Origin: CAYTTA01 sp964440655
Lineage (GTDB): Bacteria; Bacteroidota; Rhodothermia; Balneolales; Balneolaceae
Direction: 5' to 3'
Length of the DNA stretch: 20,530 bases
Assembly: GCA_964440655.1 (NCBI GenBank)
Contig: CAYTTA010000045.1
Location: 1-20,530, forward strand
Below, one piece after another: positions 7,635 through 15,264 of the stretch. The translations under genes and the position numbers were made by a program. The stretch's first letter is position 1, and the number at the start of each line of letters is the position of its first letter. The notes under the pieces were generated by a model. The model was not told the origin of the DNA and did not search any database. It saw only the letters and a program-made list of their open reading frames with translations.

Positions 7635-8627
7635 TCAGTTTCCGCCGCAATCGCTCAGATCAAGCAGCCTGACGGAACGGATGTCCAGAGGGTGACTCTC
7701 GCTCTGGATGGCAATATACCCGCTCTCCAGGATCTTGCCATCCTCTTTGACCTGGGGCAGATAACCGTTCACCACGCCACCACCAATCTGCGGACGGCTG
7801 TACTCCAGCACCACCTCCCCCTCCATCAGATGCTGTACCAAAGAATCTCCGTAGACCACCAGTTCGGCCTGGACCCAGCGGTCTCCGTGGTAGGTTTTGC
7901 TTGAAGAAGGGATGCAGTGCGTGGTCTGCAGTTCTCCATTCATCACCACATTGGTACCCGGGGTGCAGAGATTGGCGGTTGATCTCTCATCGACACCATT
8001 ACCCCCCAGCATCTGAAACTCGATGGAGATAGGGAAATCCTGATCCCGTCCCATGGTTTCGGGAGGCTGGGAATGGAACATGATGCCGCTGTTCCGAAAC
8101 GCCCACTGCGGGCTTCCCTCCGACTGCTCTCCCGTAAAACGGTACTCCACCTGGAGCCGGTACCGCGAGAAGGGTTTTTCATAAAAAAGGTGTCCGTACC
8201 GTTCGTCAAACCGGTCGTATCCATCATACCGCACTTTCAGCAACCCATCCTCGACACGGAATGTCCGGTAGGGATTTTCATGCAGCTCATAACCCCGGAC
8301 CTTCGGAATCCACCCATCCAGATTCCTGCCATTGAACAGTTCCATCCAGGCACCGGCTTCCGGATCGACGCAAACCCTTTTCTTTACAGGATCTGCAATG
8401 TTCTCTGTTTCACCACCAGCCGCGCCACTTATCGACCCTTTTGCCCCTGCAGGAACAGGCAGAAGCTGCAGGGAAAATAGAATTAGAAGTCCGGCCAGCA
8501 CCCCAGCCTGATAAGGGAGTCCTCCTCTCGTGGAAAAATCGCCGCTGCTCCCTGACGTTACTGACTTTCGATCAACCTTCCATTCATCACTGCCCCTGCA
8601 CTCCCTCTCATTCTCATGCTTTTCCAT
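7635..8627 (-). CDS. DUF1080 protein (3-keto-disaccharide hydrolase family, PF06439), secreted
   Basis: The C-terminal ~230 residues form the DUF1080 jelly-roll domain: WMELFNGRNLDGW, FRVEDGLLKVRYDG, an RNSGIMFHSQ motif, ISIEFQMLGG, and the closing ESGYIAIQSESHPLDIRSVRLLDL. Characterised relatives cleave 3-keto-glycosides or bind sugars in the periplasm; the substrate here is unknown. I chose the ATG at 8627 (330 residues). The frame extends 11 codons further to a TTG at 8660. Either start leaves about 35-45 hydrophilic residues before the hydrophobic segment (LAGLLILFSLQLLPVPAGA), which is odd for a signal peptide. A GTG just before that segment is another possible start. The gene follows the susCD terminator, so it probably has its own promoter, yet its function suits the sugar-oxidation theme of that locus. 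Confidence 0.85.
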   Translation of the reverse strand: MEKHENERECRGSDEWKVDRKSVTSGSSGDFSTRGGLPYQAGVLAGLLILFSLQLLPVPAGAKGSISGAAGGETENIADPVKKRVCVDPEAGAWMELFNGRNLDGWIPKVRGYELHENPYRTFRVEDGLLKVRYDGYDRFDERYGHLFYEKPFSRYRLQVEYRFTGEQSEGSPQWAFRNSGIMFHSQPPETMGRDQDFPISIEFQMLGGNGVDERSTANLCTPGTNVVMNGELQTTHCIPSSSKTYHGDRWVQAELVVYGDSLVQHLMEGEVVLEYSRPQIGGGVVNGYLPQVKEDGKILESGYIAIQSESHPLDIRSVRLLDLSDCGGN

Positions 8628-8812
8628 CGTTCTGTCGACTTTTGTACCGGTTTTCGACAACCGTTCAGGCAGCCACGGTTCACATCAATGTATAAAAGGA
8701 AGAGGAAGGAATAAAAAGCGACGTCGCCGGAGAAAAACAGCCCTTTGCATGAAATTAGCGCAACGCGCGAGATCGGCCCCCATGAGGGCGGAACCAGCAA
8801 GACGGAGGGAAG
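8628..8812. other. Gene-free stretch upstream of the DUF1080 gene
   Basis: Together with 8813-8991 this makes a 364-bp gap without a gene. Open frames here are short, low in complexity (Lys/Arg- or Leu/Phe-rich) and resemble nothing known. The stretch should hold the DUF1080 promoter. A TATAC-like sequence lies on the minus strand near 8690, but no convincing partner element was found. GCGACGTCGC (8718-8727) is a perfect 10-bp palindrome that could be a regulator site. Confidence 0.4.
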
Positions 8813-8862
8813 AAAAAAAAAGGACCCTGCATCCGTGTACTGACACTTCAGCAAGGCCCTTT
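8813..8862 (-). terminator. Intrinsic (Rho-independent) terminator of the susCD operon
   Basis: Read on the minus strand, AGGGCCUUGC (from 8860-8851) pairs over all ten positions with GCAGGGUCCU (from 8830-8821), including two G-U pairs, and runs into nine U (8821-8813). Two further A-U pairs extend the base. The loop contains its own small stem, GUGU-CAGU-ACAC. It lies 130 bases after the susD stop codon and is the only strong terminator I found in the window. It marks the 3' end of the transcription unit that comes from the right edge. Confidence 0.8.
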
Positions 8863-8878
8863 CTTCTAAAGGAGACCA

Positions 8879-8897
8879 TGTGTGAAAAGTTCACACA
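8879..8897. repeat. Perfect 8-bp inverted repeat TGTGTGAA-N3-TTCACACA
   Basis: The two arms (8879-8886 and 8890-8897) are exact reverse complements around AAG. There is no T-run, so this is not a terminator by itself. The TGTGA/TCACA halves resemble a CRP/FNR-family operator, but the spacer is five bases rather than six. It sits between the susD stop codon and the terminator. It could be an mRNA 3' stability hairpin or a protein-binding site. Confidence 0.5.
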
Positions 8898-8991
8898 GTC
8901 ATCCTTTACAACGAGCAGCAGGCTAATTTCTTGCCATCTTTAAACCATGAAACACCACTCCATACCGGTTCCCGATTAAGCGGCACTCGGG

Positions 8992-10590
8992 TTACTCCTC
9001 GACATCCCACCAGACCCGGGTCATGTAGGTGTCCGGACCCTGATTGGCAATCGCCTCGTTGTAATTCTCGGTATTGAGGCTCGACTCGGAATCGTCGTAG
9101 CGCCAGCGACGCGGGATCTGCCCGCCGGTCGCATTCCCGGGATAGTTCACCGGGGTAAGAACCGGGTACCCGGTCCGGCGCCAGTTGGAGTAGATCTCCA
9201 TGTTGTTCATAAAGAGAGAGACGTAGAACTCCGTATGGATCCGCTCCATCTTCTCTTCGAACGTGCCATTGTCCGGCCAGGGATTCGCCGCAAGAAACGC
9301 ATCGGTCTGCTGTGGCGTAATGCTCATCCCGCCCGGGTTGAGAGCCTGCATCTCCATCGACGCATGGACAGCCTCCTCAAAATGGGCTTTGGGATCTCCC
9401 GCTTCCCAACCCCGCAACGCCGCCTCCGCCAGAAGCAGTTTCACTTCGGCAAACGTCTGGAAATATTGGTTGGCGGCCGGATGGGCGACCACCTGAAGAT
9501 TGATCTCGGAATATTCAGCCAGCATGTCGTCGTTCCAGTCGGGGATCACCTCCTTGATCGTGGTGTAATCGTATCCGTTCGGGATCCCTTTCTGAATTTC
9601 CGGCTTCGTGCTGTTGGGCAGCTCGTTGGCATCGGCGTTGCCGGGCCAGAGGGTGATGTAGAAAGGAAGCCTCGGGTCGTTCGTGTTCTTGAGCATCTCG
9701 ACAAAGGTCTGGCCCATCTTTCCATACCCCTTGCCCCGTGCCGAGGGCGGCACCCCTTCTCCCTGTGCCATCTTCCAGGCGCTCATGTAGTAGTTGTTGG
9801 ATGTCCCGTCGGTGTGTGGCAGGATGGCCATGTCGTCGTTGCTCTCCATCACACCGCCTTCAATGGCCCGTTGCACCCACTCCTTGGCCATTCCTTCATC
9901 GACCTTGGTCAGGCGCATCCCCAGCCGGAGCATCAGAGAGTAGGCGAACTTCCTCCACTTGAGCGGGTCGCCGTTGTAGATGAAATCGGCCGAACCGAAC
10001 GAGGCCCTGGAGGGATCGAGCGCTTTGGCCGCTTCATCCAGCTCGTTCAGCATGTGCTCATAAATGTCCGACTGCCGGTCATATTTCGGCTGGAAAGTCC
10101 CGTCGATATACCCTTTGCCCGCTTCACTGTAGGGAATATCGCCGTACATGTCGGTGATACGGTGGAAAATGTAGACGTTGAAGATCCGGGCGATCTGGTA
10201 ATGATTGCTCTTCTCCGGATCATCCTTGAGCAGATCGAGCAGCTGGACGCTCTGCTTCACCTCGACACCGTAAGCTGTCCGCCACAGGCCGTAGGTATAC
10301 TCCGGCTTGTGGAGATATTTATCCCACGTCCACTGCCAGGGGTTGAGTGATCCGAAAATCTGTACCATCGCCCCGGCCATCTTCTCGTTGGGGTACTGGG
10401 TGTTTCCGTCGTTGTGCCCTCCTGTCTTGACCAGAAGATAGGAGAACATGCTCTCCACAACCGGATCGTTGTAGACATTCGGGTTCTGGTTCAGGGTTTC
10501 AAAACCGTCATCACAGGAGGCGAGCAGCAGAAGGGACGCCAACCCGAGGGCAAAGAGAGTGGATTTTTTTGAAGTATTCATCTTCTTCAT
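8992..10590 (-). CDS. SusD/RagB-family nutrient-binding outer-membrane lipoprotein (SusD-like_2 type)
   Basis: This 532-residue lipoprotein (signal KKSTLFALGLASLLLLASC, Cys26) is the surface ligand-binding lid that works with the SusC porin encoded 33 bp upstream. Family features include the N-terminal segment FETLNQNPNVYNDPV, tetratricopeptide-like helices (IYEHMLNELDEAAKAL, GDPLKWRKFAYSLMLRLGMRL), EVKLLLAEAALRGW, and the C-terminal IYSNWRRTGYPVLTPVNYPG. Composition and length fit the SusD-like_2 branch (PF12771) rather than classical starch-binding SusD. Aromatic residues are plentiful, as expected for a ligand-binding surface, but the ligand cannot be deduced. The ATG at 10590 is used; a second ATG three codons later (10581) would also leave a full signal peptide. 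It is the last gene before the terminator. Confidence 0.93.
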   Translation of the reverse strand: MKKMNTSKKSTLFALGLASLLLLASCDDGFETLNQNPNVYNDPVVESMFSYLLVKTGGHNDGNTQYPNEKMAGAMVQIFGSLNPWQWTWDKYLHKPEYTYGLWRTAYGVEVKQSVQLLDLLKDDPEKSNHYQIARIFNVYIFHRITDMYGDIPYSEAGKGYIDGTFQPKYDRQSDIYEHMLNELDEAAKALDPSRASFGSADFIYNGDPLKWRKFAYSLMLRLGMRLTKVDEGMAKEWVQRAIEGGVMESNDDMAILPHTDGTSNNYYMSAWKMAQGEGVPPSARGKGYGKMGQTFVEMLKNTNDPRLPFYITLWPGNADANELPNSTKPEIQKGIPNGYDYTTIKEVIPDWNDDMLAEYSEINLQVVAHPAANQYFQTFAEVKLLLAEAALRGWEAGDPKAHFEEAVHASMEMQALNPGGMSITPQQTDAFLAANPWPDNGTFEEKMERIHTEFYVSLFMNNMEIYSNWRRTGYPVLTPVNYPGNATGGQIPRRWRYDDSESSLNTENYNEAIANQGPDTYMTRVWWDVEE

Positions 10591-10623
10591 GCCATTAAAC
10601 TTTTGGATTGCGATGTGTCCCGC

Positions 10624-13600
10624 CTAGTATCCGATGGAGAGATTGAATCCGAAGCTCCGCGTGGGCGGCACCCCGAAGTTTTCCAGACCCTGTCCGTTTC
10701 CTGTATTGTAGTTGGACTCGGGATCGGCATTTTTCATCTGGCTGTAGAGCATCAGCAGATTTCGCCCCACAATGGAGAACCGCACATACTGAAGAGGTGT
10801 CCTGGCGAGGACCGATTCAGGCAGGGTGTATCCGAAAGAGATCTGGCGAAGCTTGATGAAGTCGGCCCCTGAGACGAACTCTTCGGTGATCGAGAAGGCG
10901 ATGTGCTGGTAGTAATCCTGCGCATCCACCGTCGCGGACCAGGGATTCCCGTCGAGATCGACGCCGGAGACCTGGATCCCGTTCTCACGGACACCGTTCT
11001 CCACCGTCCGTTTGTGTTTACCGTAGTAGGTACCGTACGCATCGGTGGAGACGTACATCTTGGAGCCGAACTTCCCGTCGATGAGAACACCCAGCGAGAA
11101 ATCCCTGTAGCGAAACTCATTGTTCACCCCCATCGTCAGAGGGGGTACCCCCCGGCCCAGAGCCGCGAACTCTCCCTGGACCGGCATTCCGCTTGCCGGA
11201 TCGTAGACAATGTTTCCGTTCGCGTCCCGGGCATATTTGAATCCGGCAACCATTCCGAACGGCATCCCCTCAAAGTGATGAACAAATCCGTTGTTGGTGC
11301 GGGCGGTGGAGAGGACAATGCTGTCGATGCCATCGGCAATCCTCTTCACCTTGTTTTCATTGTAGGCCGCATTGAGGCTCACATTCCAGTTCATCACGTT
11401 GTTGCGGACCGGCGTGGTGGTCACAAGCAGTTCCACCCCGCGGTTCTGCACCTCCCCGACATTGACCAGCACCCCGCCGTAGCTCGCGGGCCGTGGCAGT
11501 GTGGTGCTTACAATGTCATCGGTGGTTGTCCGGTCATAGACGGTGATGTCCACTCCCCACCGGTTGTCGAACAGACGGGTCTCAAGCCCTGCCTCGAGAG
11601 TGGTGGAGGTGTAGGGCTTCAGGCTGCTGTTGGGAATGTTGTTTGCCGCGATGCTCATGAGTGGCTGCCCGAGATGGGAGGAGGATTCCGCCCGGTAGGT
11701 AAGCGTAAGCCCATAGGGATTGGGAGCACCCCCTCCGACCTGCGCCCAGGAGGTACGGATGCGACCATAGTCGAGCCATCGGGGCCGGCTGTTCCAGACG
11801 TCGGTAAAGATGAAGCTGAGACCGACCGAGGGGTAGAAGAGGCTGTTGCTCTCCATGGGAAGTGTGGAGAACCAGTCCTGACGCCCGCTCACCGTCAGAT
11901 AGAGGTAGCGGTTGAAGCCGATCTCGGCCGATCCGAAGAGAGAGTTGATCGCCGACTCTCTGAAGGATTCACTGAAGGTCGGGCTGCTGCCGTTTGTCAG
12001 GAAATAGGCAAACGGCACATTGAAGTTTCCGCTCGAGAAGGAGACGCCGCTGAGCCCTTCCTGCATCCTGTTGCCCCCCGCCAGCGCATTGACGGAAATC
12101 GCGCCGAACTCTTTTTCAAATCCGATGAGCGCCTCGGCGTTGGTTTCGCTGTTTATGCTGCGCCGGGTCGACATCGATCCATCCGGATTGTGCAGCGTGC
12201 CGGTGGGAGTGATGTCCTTTCCCTGGATGTGGAAGTAGTCCACCCCCAGACGGGCGCGTGCAAACAGATAGTCCGTGATGTTGTACCGGAGGCTGAATGA
12301 TCCGAGGAACCGGTTGCGCGTATCCTCGTTCTTCCTCTTGTTGATCGCGAAATAGGGGTTGGAGACAAAGACATAATCACTCCAGTGAGTCTCATATCCG
12401 TTTTCATCATACCCCGGGGCAAGGGTGCGCACGTCGATGTTGGTGGCGATCAGCCCCACCGAAGCGTTCGGGTTGCCCGTGAAATCGGCAATCGCTGTCC
12501 GGTTCCGTGCTTCCTCGATGTTATACTGCGCCGTCCCCTCGAAGATCACCTTCTCGGAGAGATTCGCATTCGCACTCAGGTTGAAGGTGTTCCGGCGGAT
12601 GGTCGAGTTGGGTACAATCCCGCGGTTGTTGAGATCGGAGACCGAGAACCGGAAACTTGCCGCCTGGCTTCCGCCCGACAGGGCGATGGTATTGGTCAGA
12701 GCCGTTCCGGTATCGTAAAAATTCCGGATGTTGTCTTTCTGGGCAACATAGGGTCTGGCCACTCCATCGGGCTGAACCACCATGGAGCCATCCAGTCTGG
12801 AGCCCCAGGAGATCCTTCCGTTGGCAATCGCTTCCGCCTGGGAGGTGGGCGCCACACCCCGGCTTCCGGATCCATACTCGTACTGCCAGTCGGGTATCAC
12901 CAGCGGGTTTTCAAAGGTGAGTGTGGAGTTGTACTCCACACCGATTCCACGGCTTCCCCGTCCCGATTTTGTCTCGATCAGGATCACTCCGTTGGAAGCC
13001 CGTGACCCGTAGAGTGCGGCAGCGGTTCCGCCCTTGAGAACCGTGACCGACTCGATATCATCCGGGTTGATACTGATGAGGCCATCCCCGAGATCCTTTC
13101 CACCGTAGGTGCCGGCCGAGCCCTGATTGGCATTGTTGATCGGAACACCGTTCACGATATAGAGGGGCTGGTTGTTCCCGCTTAGGGAACCGTTCCCCCG
13201 GATCACCACACGGCTCGATCCGCCGGGTCCGGTGGCCGATCCCGATGCATTCACTCCGGCGATGCGCCCTGTGAGGGCATTCCCCAGGTTGTTTTCCGGA
13301 ATCTGGGTCAGATTTGATCCGTCAATTTCCGTTACCGAGTACCCGAGAGAGGCGCGTTGTCGTGCAATTCCGAACGCGGTCACGACCACCTCCTCCAGAC
13401 CGGTGACGGAGGGGGCGAGCTCCACATTCAGGGTGGATCTTCCCTCCAGCGGGATGGTCCGGGAGGTGTAGCCGATATAGGAGACGACAAGAGTCTGTTG
13501 CAGATCGGGCACCGCCAGCTCAAACGTTCCGTCCAGATCGGTCGTCGTTCCCGAAGAGGTTCCCTGGATGAGGATGTTGGCTCCGGGTATGGACTCACCC

Positions 13601-14115
13601 GTCTGCAGATCGGTCACCCGTCCGGTCACTGTCTGCTGGAAGAGAGAAAGCGCTTCTTCCGCGGTCTCATCTCTCTGCCAGATGATCAGAGTCTTGTTGT
13701 CCCGGCTCAGGCCCACCTCCAGATTTGTTTCGGCCAGCAGATCATGGAGGACATCATAGAGACCCCGGTTCCGGCTTTGATAGGTTACCCGACGGCCCTC
13801 GATGTCCCGGGTATTGATCGAGATTCCGACTCCAAGCTCTCCTGCCACCATATGCAGGGCATCAATCAACGGAATGTCCCGCAAGTTCAGGCTCACCCGC
13901 GGTTCCTCGACCGTCCGGCCGGATTCCGTCAGAAAGAGATCGGTAAGCTGGTCCTGCAGATGGGCCGCTTCCGGCAAGGGGAGTGCTGCCGTGCCGGCCG
14001 GAATGCCTGTTGCCAGGAGCATAAGGACCGCGAGAAGAATCCCGGTCAAGACACTCCCGGCCAAACGCCTCCCTGACTTTCGGTTATTAGGGTTGGTGAC
14101 TCTGTTTCTGTTCAT
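10624..14115 (-). CDS. SusC/RagA-family TonB-dependent outer-membrane transporter with STN signalling domain
   Basis: The product is 1163 residues from the ATG at 14115. I reject the 60-codon upstream extension: it overlaps fecR, has no signal peptide, and AAAGAGGAA lies five bases before 14115. Order of parts: signal peptide (1-43), STN domain (about 73-147, VSLNLRDIPLIDALHMVAGE), carboxypeptidase-regulatory-like beta-sandwich (about 163-235, VTGRVTDLQTGESIPGANIL), TonB-box-like EEVVVTAFG (241-249), plug (to about 360, with VVIRGNGSLSGNNQPLYIVN), then a large beta-barrel ending in FNLSIGY. It imports a ligand captured by SusD using TonB energy. The STN domain is the part that signals ligand occupancy to a FecR anti-sigma factor, and fecR is the gene directly upstream (34-bp gap). 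Confidence 0.95.
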   Translation of the reverse strand: MNRNRVTNPNNRKSGRRLAGSVLTGILLAVLMLLATGIPAGTAALPLPEAAHLQDQLTDLFLTESGRTVEEPRVSLNLRDIPLIDALHMVAGELGVGISINTRDIEGRRVTYQSRNRGLYDVLHDLLAETNLEVGLSRDNKTLIIWQRDETAEEALSLFQQTVTGRVTDLQTGESIPGANILIQGTSSGTTTDLDGTFELAVPDLQQTLVVSYIGYTSRTIPLEGRSTLNVELAPSVTGLEEVVVTAFGIARQRASLGYSVTEIDGSNLTQIPENNLGNALTGRIAGVNASGSATGPGGSSRVVIRGNGSLSGNNQPLYIVNGVPINNANQGSAGTYGGKDLGDGLISINPDDIESVTVLKGGTAAALYGSRASNGVILIETKSGRGSRGIGVEYNSTLTFENPLVIPDWQYEYGSGSRGVAPTSQAEAIANGRISWGSRLDGSMVVQPDGVARPYVAQKDNIRNFYDTGTALTNTIALSGGSQAASFRFSVSDLNNRGIVPNSTIRRNTFNLSANANLSEKVIFEGTAQYNIEEARNRTAIADFTGNPNASVGLIATNIDVRTLAPGYDENGYETHWSDYVFVSNPYFAINKRKNEDTRNRFLGSFSLRYNITDYLFARARLGVDYFHIQGKDITPTGTLHNPDGSMSTRRSINSETNAEALIGFEKEFGAISVNALAGGNRMQEGLSGVSFSSGNFNVPFAYFLTNGSSPTFSESFRESAINSLFGSAEIGFNRYLYLTVSGRQDWFSTLPMESNSLFYPSVGLSFIFTDVWNSRPRWLDYGRIRTSWAQVGGGAPNPYGLTLTYRAESSSHLGQPLMSIAANNIPNSSLKPYTSTTLEAGLETRLFDNRWGVDITVYDRTTTDDIVSTTLPRPASYGGVLVNVGEVQNRGVELLVTTTPVRNNVMNWNVSLNAAYNENKVKRIADGIDSIVLSTARTNNGFVHHFEGMPFGMVAGFKYARDANGNIVYDPASGMPVQGEFAALGRGVPPLTMGVNNEFRYRDFSLGVLIDGKFGSKMYVSTDAYGTYYGKHKRTVENGVRENGIQVSGVDLDGNPWSATVDAQDYYQHIAFSITEEFVSGADFIKLRQISFGYTLPESVLARTPLQYVRFSIVGRNLLMLYSQMKNADPESNYNTGNGQGLENFGVPPTRSFGFNLSIGY

Positions 14116-14120
14116 GATGT

Positions 14121-14129
14121 TTCCTCTTT
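14121..14129 (-). promoter_or_regulatory. Ribosome binding site fixing the SusC start
   Basis: AAAGAGGAA on the minus strand, five bases before the ATG at 14115. It decides between this start and the upstream in-frame codon at 14295, which would overlap fecR by 146 bases. Confidence 0.65.
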
Positions 14130-14149
14130 GCGTTCGAGATAAAATCCGG

Positions 14150-15178
14150 TCAGCTGTTTCCAAGCCAGAGGACGGATCCGTTTTCCCACTGGTAATGGAT
14201 ACCGAGTGTCTGCGCGATGATGTCGAGAACCTCATCGAGCTCGTTCCGGGGCATCCGGGTACTGAGAGGCAGTTCCCTGACTTCCTCCCCTTCAAACCGG
14301 AACGAGACGTTGTAGAGTCTCTCCAGATAGCGGCTCGCCATCCAGAGCGGCTCGTTGTAGAAGAAGAGTTCGCCGTTGAACCAGCTCAGATAGTTATCCA
14401 CAGGGGTACGTTCGATGAGCATCTCCTCCGATTCCAGGTCGAGCTCCGCATAGCTGTTCTCCGTGAGGATCGCACCGCCTCCTCCGGCGCTCATCCCGCT
14501 GCTCAGAGAGACCTTCCCTTCCGAGACTGCCACCTTCACCCTTCCGGCAAGGGAATCCACCTGGACATTGAATCGGGTGCCCAGCACCCTGACCACCGCG
14601 TTGTCGGCCTGGATGGTGAATGGGTGTTCCTCGCTCCGGTAGACCTCGAAATAGGCCTCTCCCTGCAGTTCGACCGTGCGTCCGCCTTCCGGAAATGATT
14701 CGGGAACCCGCAAACGGGAGTTGGTATTGAGACGTATCCGGGTACCGTCCGCAAGGGTGATGATCCGGTGCTGATCTTCCAGTGTGGTAAAGAGAGTGTA
14801 GACGGGTTCCGGATCCTGCACATCCGAAGGAAAGATTCTCTCGGTCTGGGACCATGCCCATACTCCAAGCAGACTGCAGATGAGCAGCACAGCAGCCAGG
14901 CTCGCCCGATGAAGTCGACGGACCGCATATTGGAAGGAGCCGATAATCCGCACGGCAGGTTTCTTCCGGGCTTCCAGTATCCGCTCCAGCATCTCGGTGG
15001 AAGGCACATCGGGGTAGAGAAGCAGATTCTCCTCCTCTGAATAGCGCTCCAAGTCGCGGTTCAGGATCTCCTCAAAATAGCTCTCCCCCTCCGGGGTCCG
15101 GAACCACTCCAGCACCCGCTCCATCTCCCGGGGCGAGCACTGATTTCTGAAATATTTCTGCAGCAGCTGTTTCTCCAT
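14150..15178 (-). CDS. FecR-family anti-sigma factor / signal transducer
   Basis: This 342-residue inner-membrane protein has the Bacteroidota FecR layout. A cytoplasmic N-terminal part (MEKQLLQKYFRNQCSPREME) would bind the sigma factor. One transmembrane helix follows (about 93-110, SLAAVLLICSLLGVWAW). The periplasmic FecR domain is about 130-215, with TLADGTRIRLNTNSRLRVP, VELQGEAYFEV and VVRVLGTRFNV. A C-terminal DUF4974 domain (about 265-342, GELFFYNEPLWMASRYLERL) is STN-like. The ATG at 15178 is preferred over a GTG at 15205 because it starts at the conserved N-terminal helix. The gene sits between the sigma gene (86-bp gap) and susC (34 bp). It should hold the sigma factor inactive until the STN domain of SusC reports ligand. 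Confidence 0.94.
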   Translation of the reverse strand: MEKQLLQKYFRNQCSPREMERVLEWFRTPEGESYFEEILNRDLERYSEEENLLLYPDVPSTEMLERILEARKKPAVRIIGSFQYAVRRLHRASLAAVLLICSLLGVWAWSQTERIFPSDVQDPEPVYTLFTTLEDQHRIITLADGTRIRLNTNSRLRVPESFPEGGRTVELQGEAYFEVYRSEEHPFTIQADNAVVRVLGTRFNVQVDSLAGRVKVAVSEGKVSLSSGMSAGGGGAILTENSYAELDLESEEMLIERTPVDNYLSWFNGELFFYNEPLWMASRYLERLYNVSFRFEGEEVRELPLSTRMPRNELDEVLDIIAQTLGIHYQWENGSVLWLGNS

Positions 15179-15264
15179 CTCCAGCGGGTTGTATCTGCAA
15201 GACACCCGGGATCGCCGAAAGTATGGCGGGAGATGGAAATTTTTTTATGGGTGTTCAGGATCCT
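15179..15264 (-). promoter_or_regulatory. Sigma-fecR spacer with candidate internal promoter element
   Basis: This is the largest gap inside the right-hand cluster. On the minus strand ATACTTTCGGC (15224-15214) contains TACTTTCG, a seven-of-eight match to the Bacteroidota -7 consensus, 35 bases before the fecR ATG. The same 11-mer occurs on the plus strand at 4806-4816, just before the YdjM-type gene. No clear -33 partner was found. The spacer also holds a short GGATC/GATCC hairpin directly after the sigma stop, followed by A rather than U, so it is not a terminator. Confidence 0.3.

Noticed and set aside
8879..8897. The dyad as a true CRP site or as a terminator
   Set aside because: The TGTGA/TCACA spacer is five bases instead of six and no U-run follows, so it is listed only as an inverted repeat.
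8530..8943. Plus-strand open frame of 137 codons over the gene-free gap
   Set aside because: Low-complexity Lys/Arg-rich translation, partly antisense to the DUF1080 gene and spanning the minus-strand terminator.
9235..10350. A 371-codon open frame opposite susD
   Set aside because: Same situation: no family features, and the opposite strand encodes a full-length SusD-type lipoprotein with signal peptide.
10903..12300. A 465-codon open frame on the plus strand, opposite the susC gene
   Set aside because: Its translation has no recognisable domain, it is entirely antisense to a clear TonB-dependent transporter, and GC-rich codon use of the real gene explains the lack of stops.
14116..14295. 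A 60-codon N-terminal extension of SusC
   Set aside because: It overlaps fecR and lacks a signal peptide. The ATG at 14115 has a good ribosome binding site and a normal signal sequence.
15238..15262. Terminator between the sigma and fecR genes
   Set aside because: The short GGATC/GATCC stem is followed by A residues on the transcribed strand, not U.
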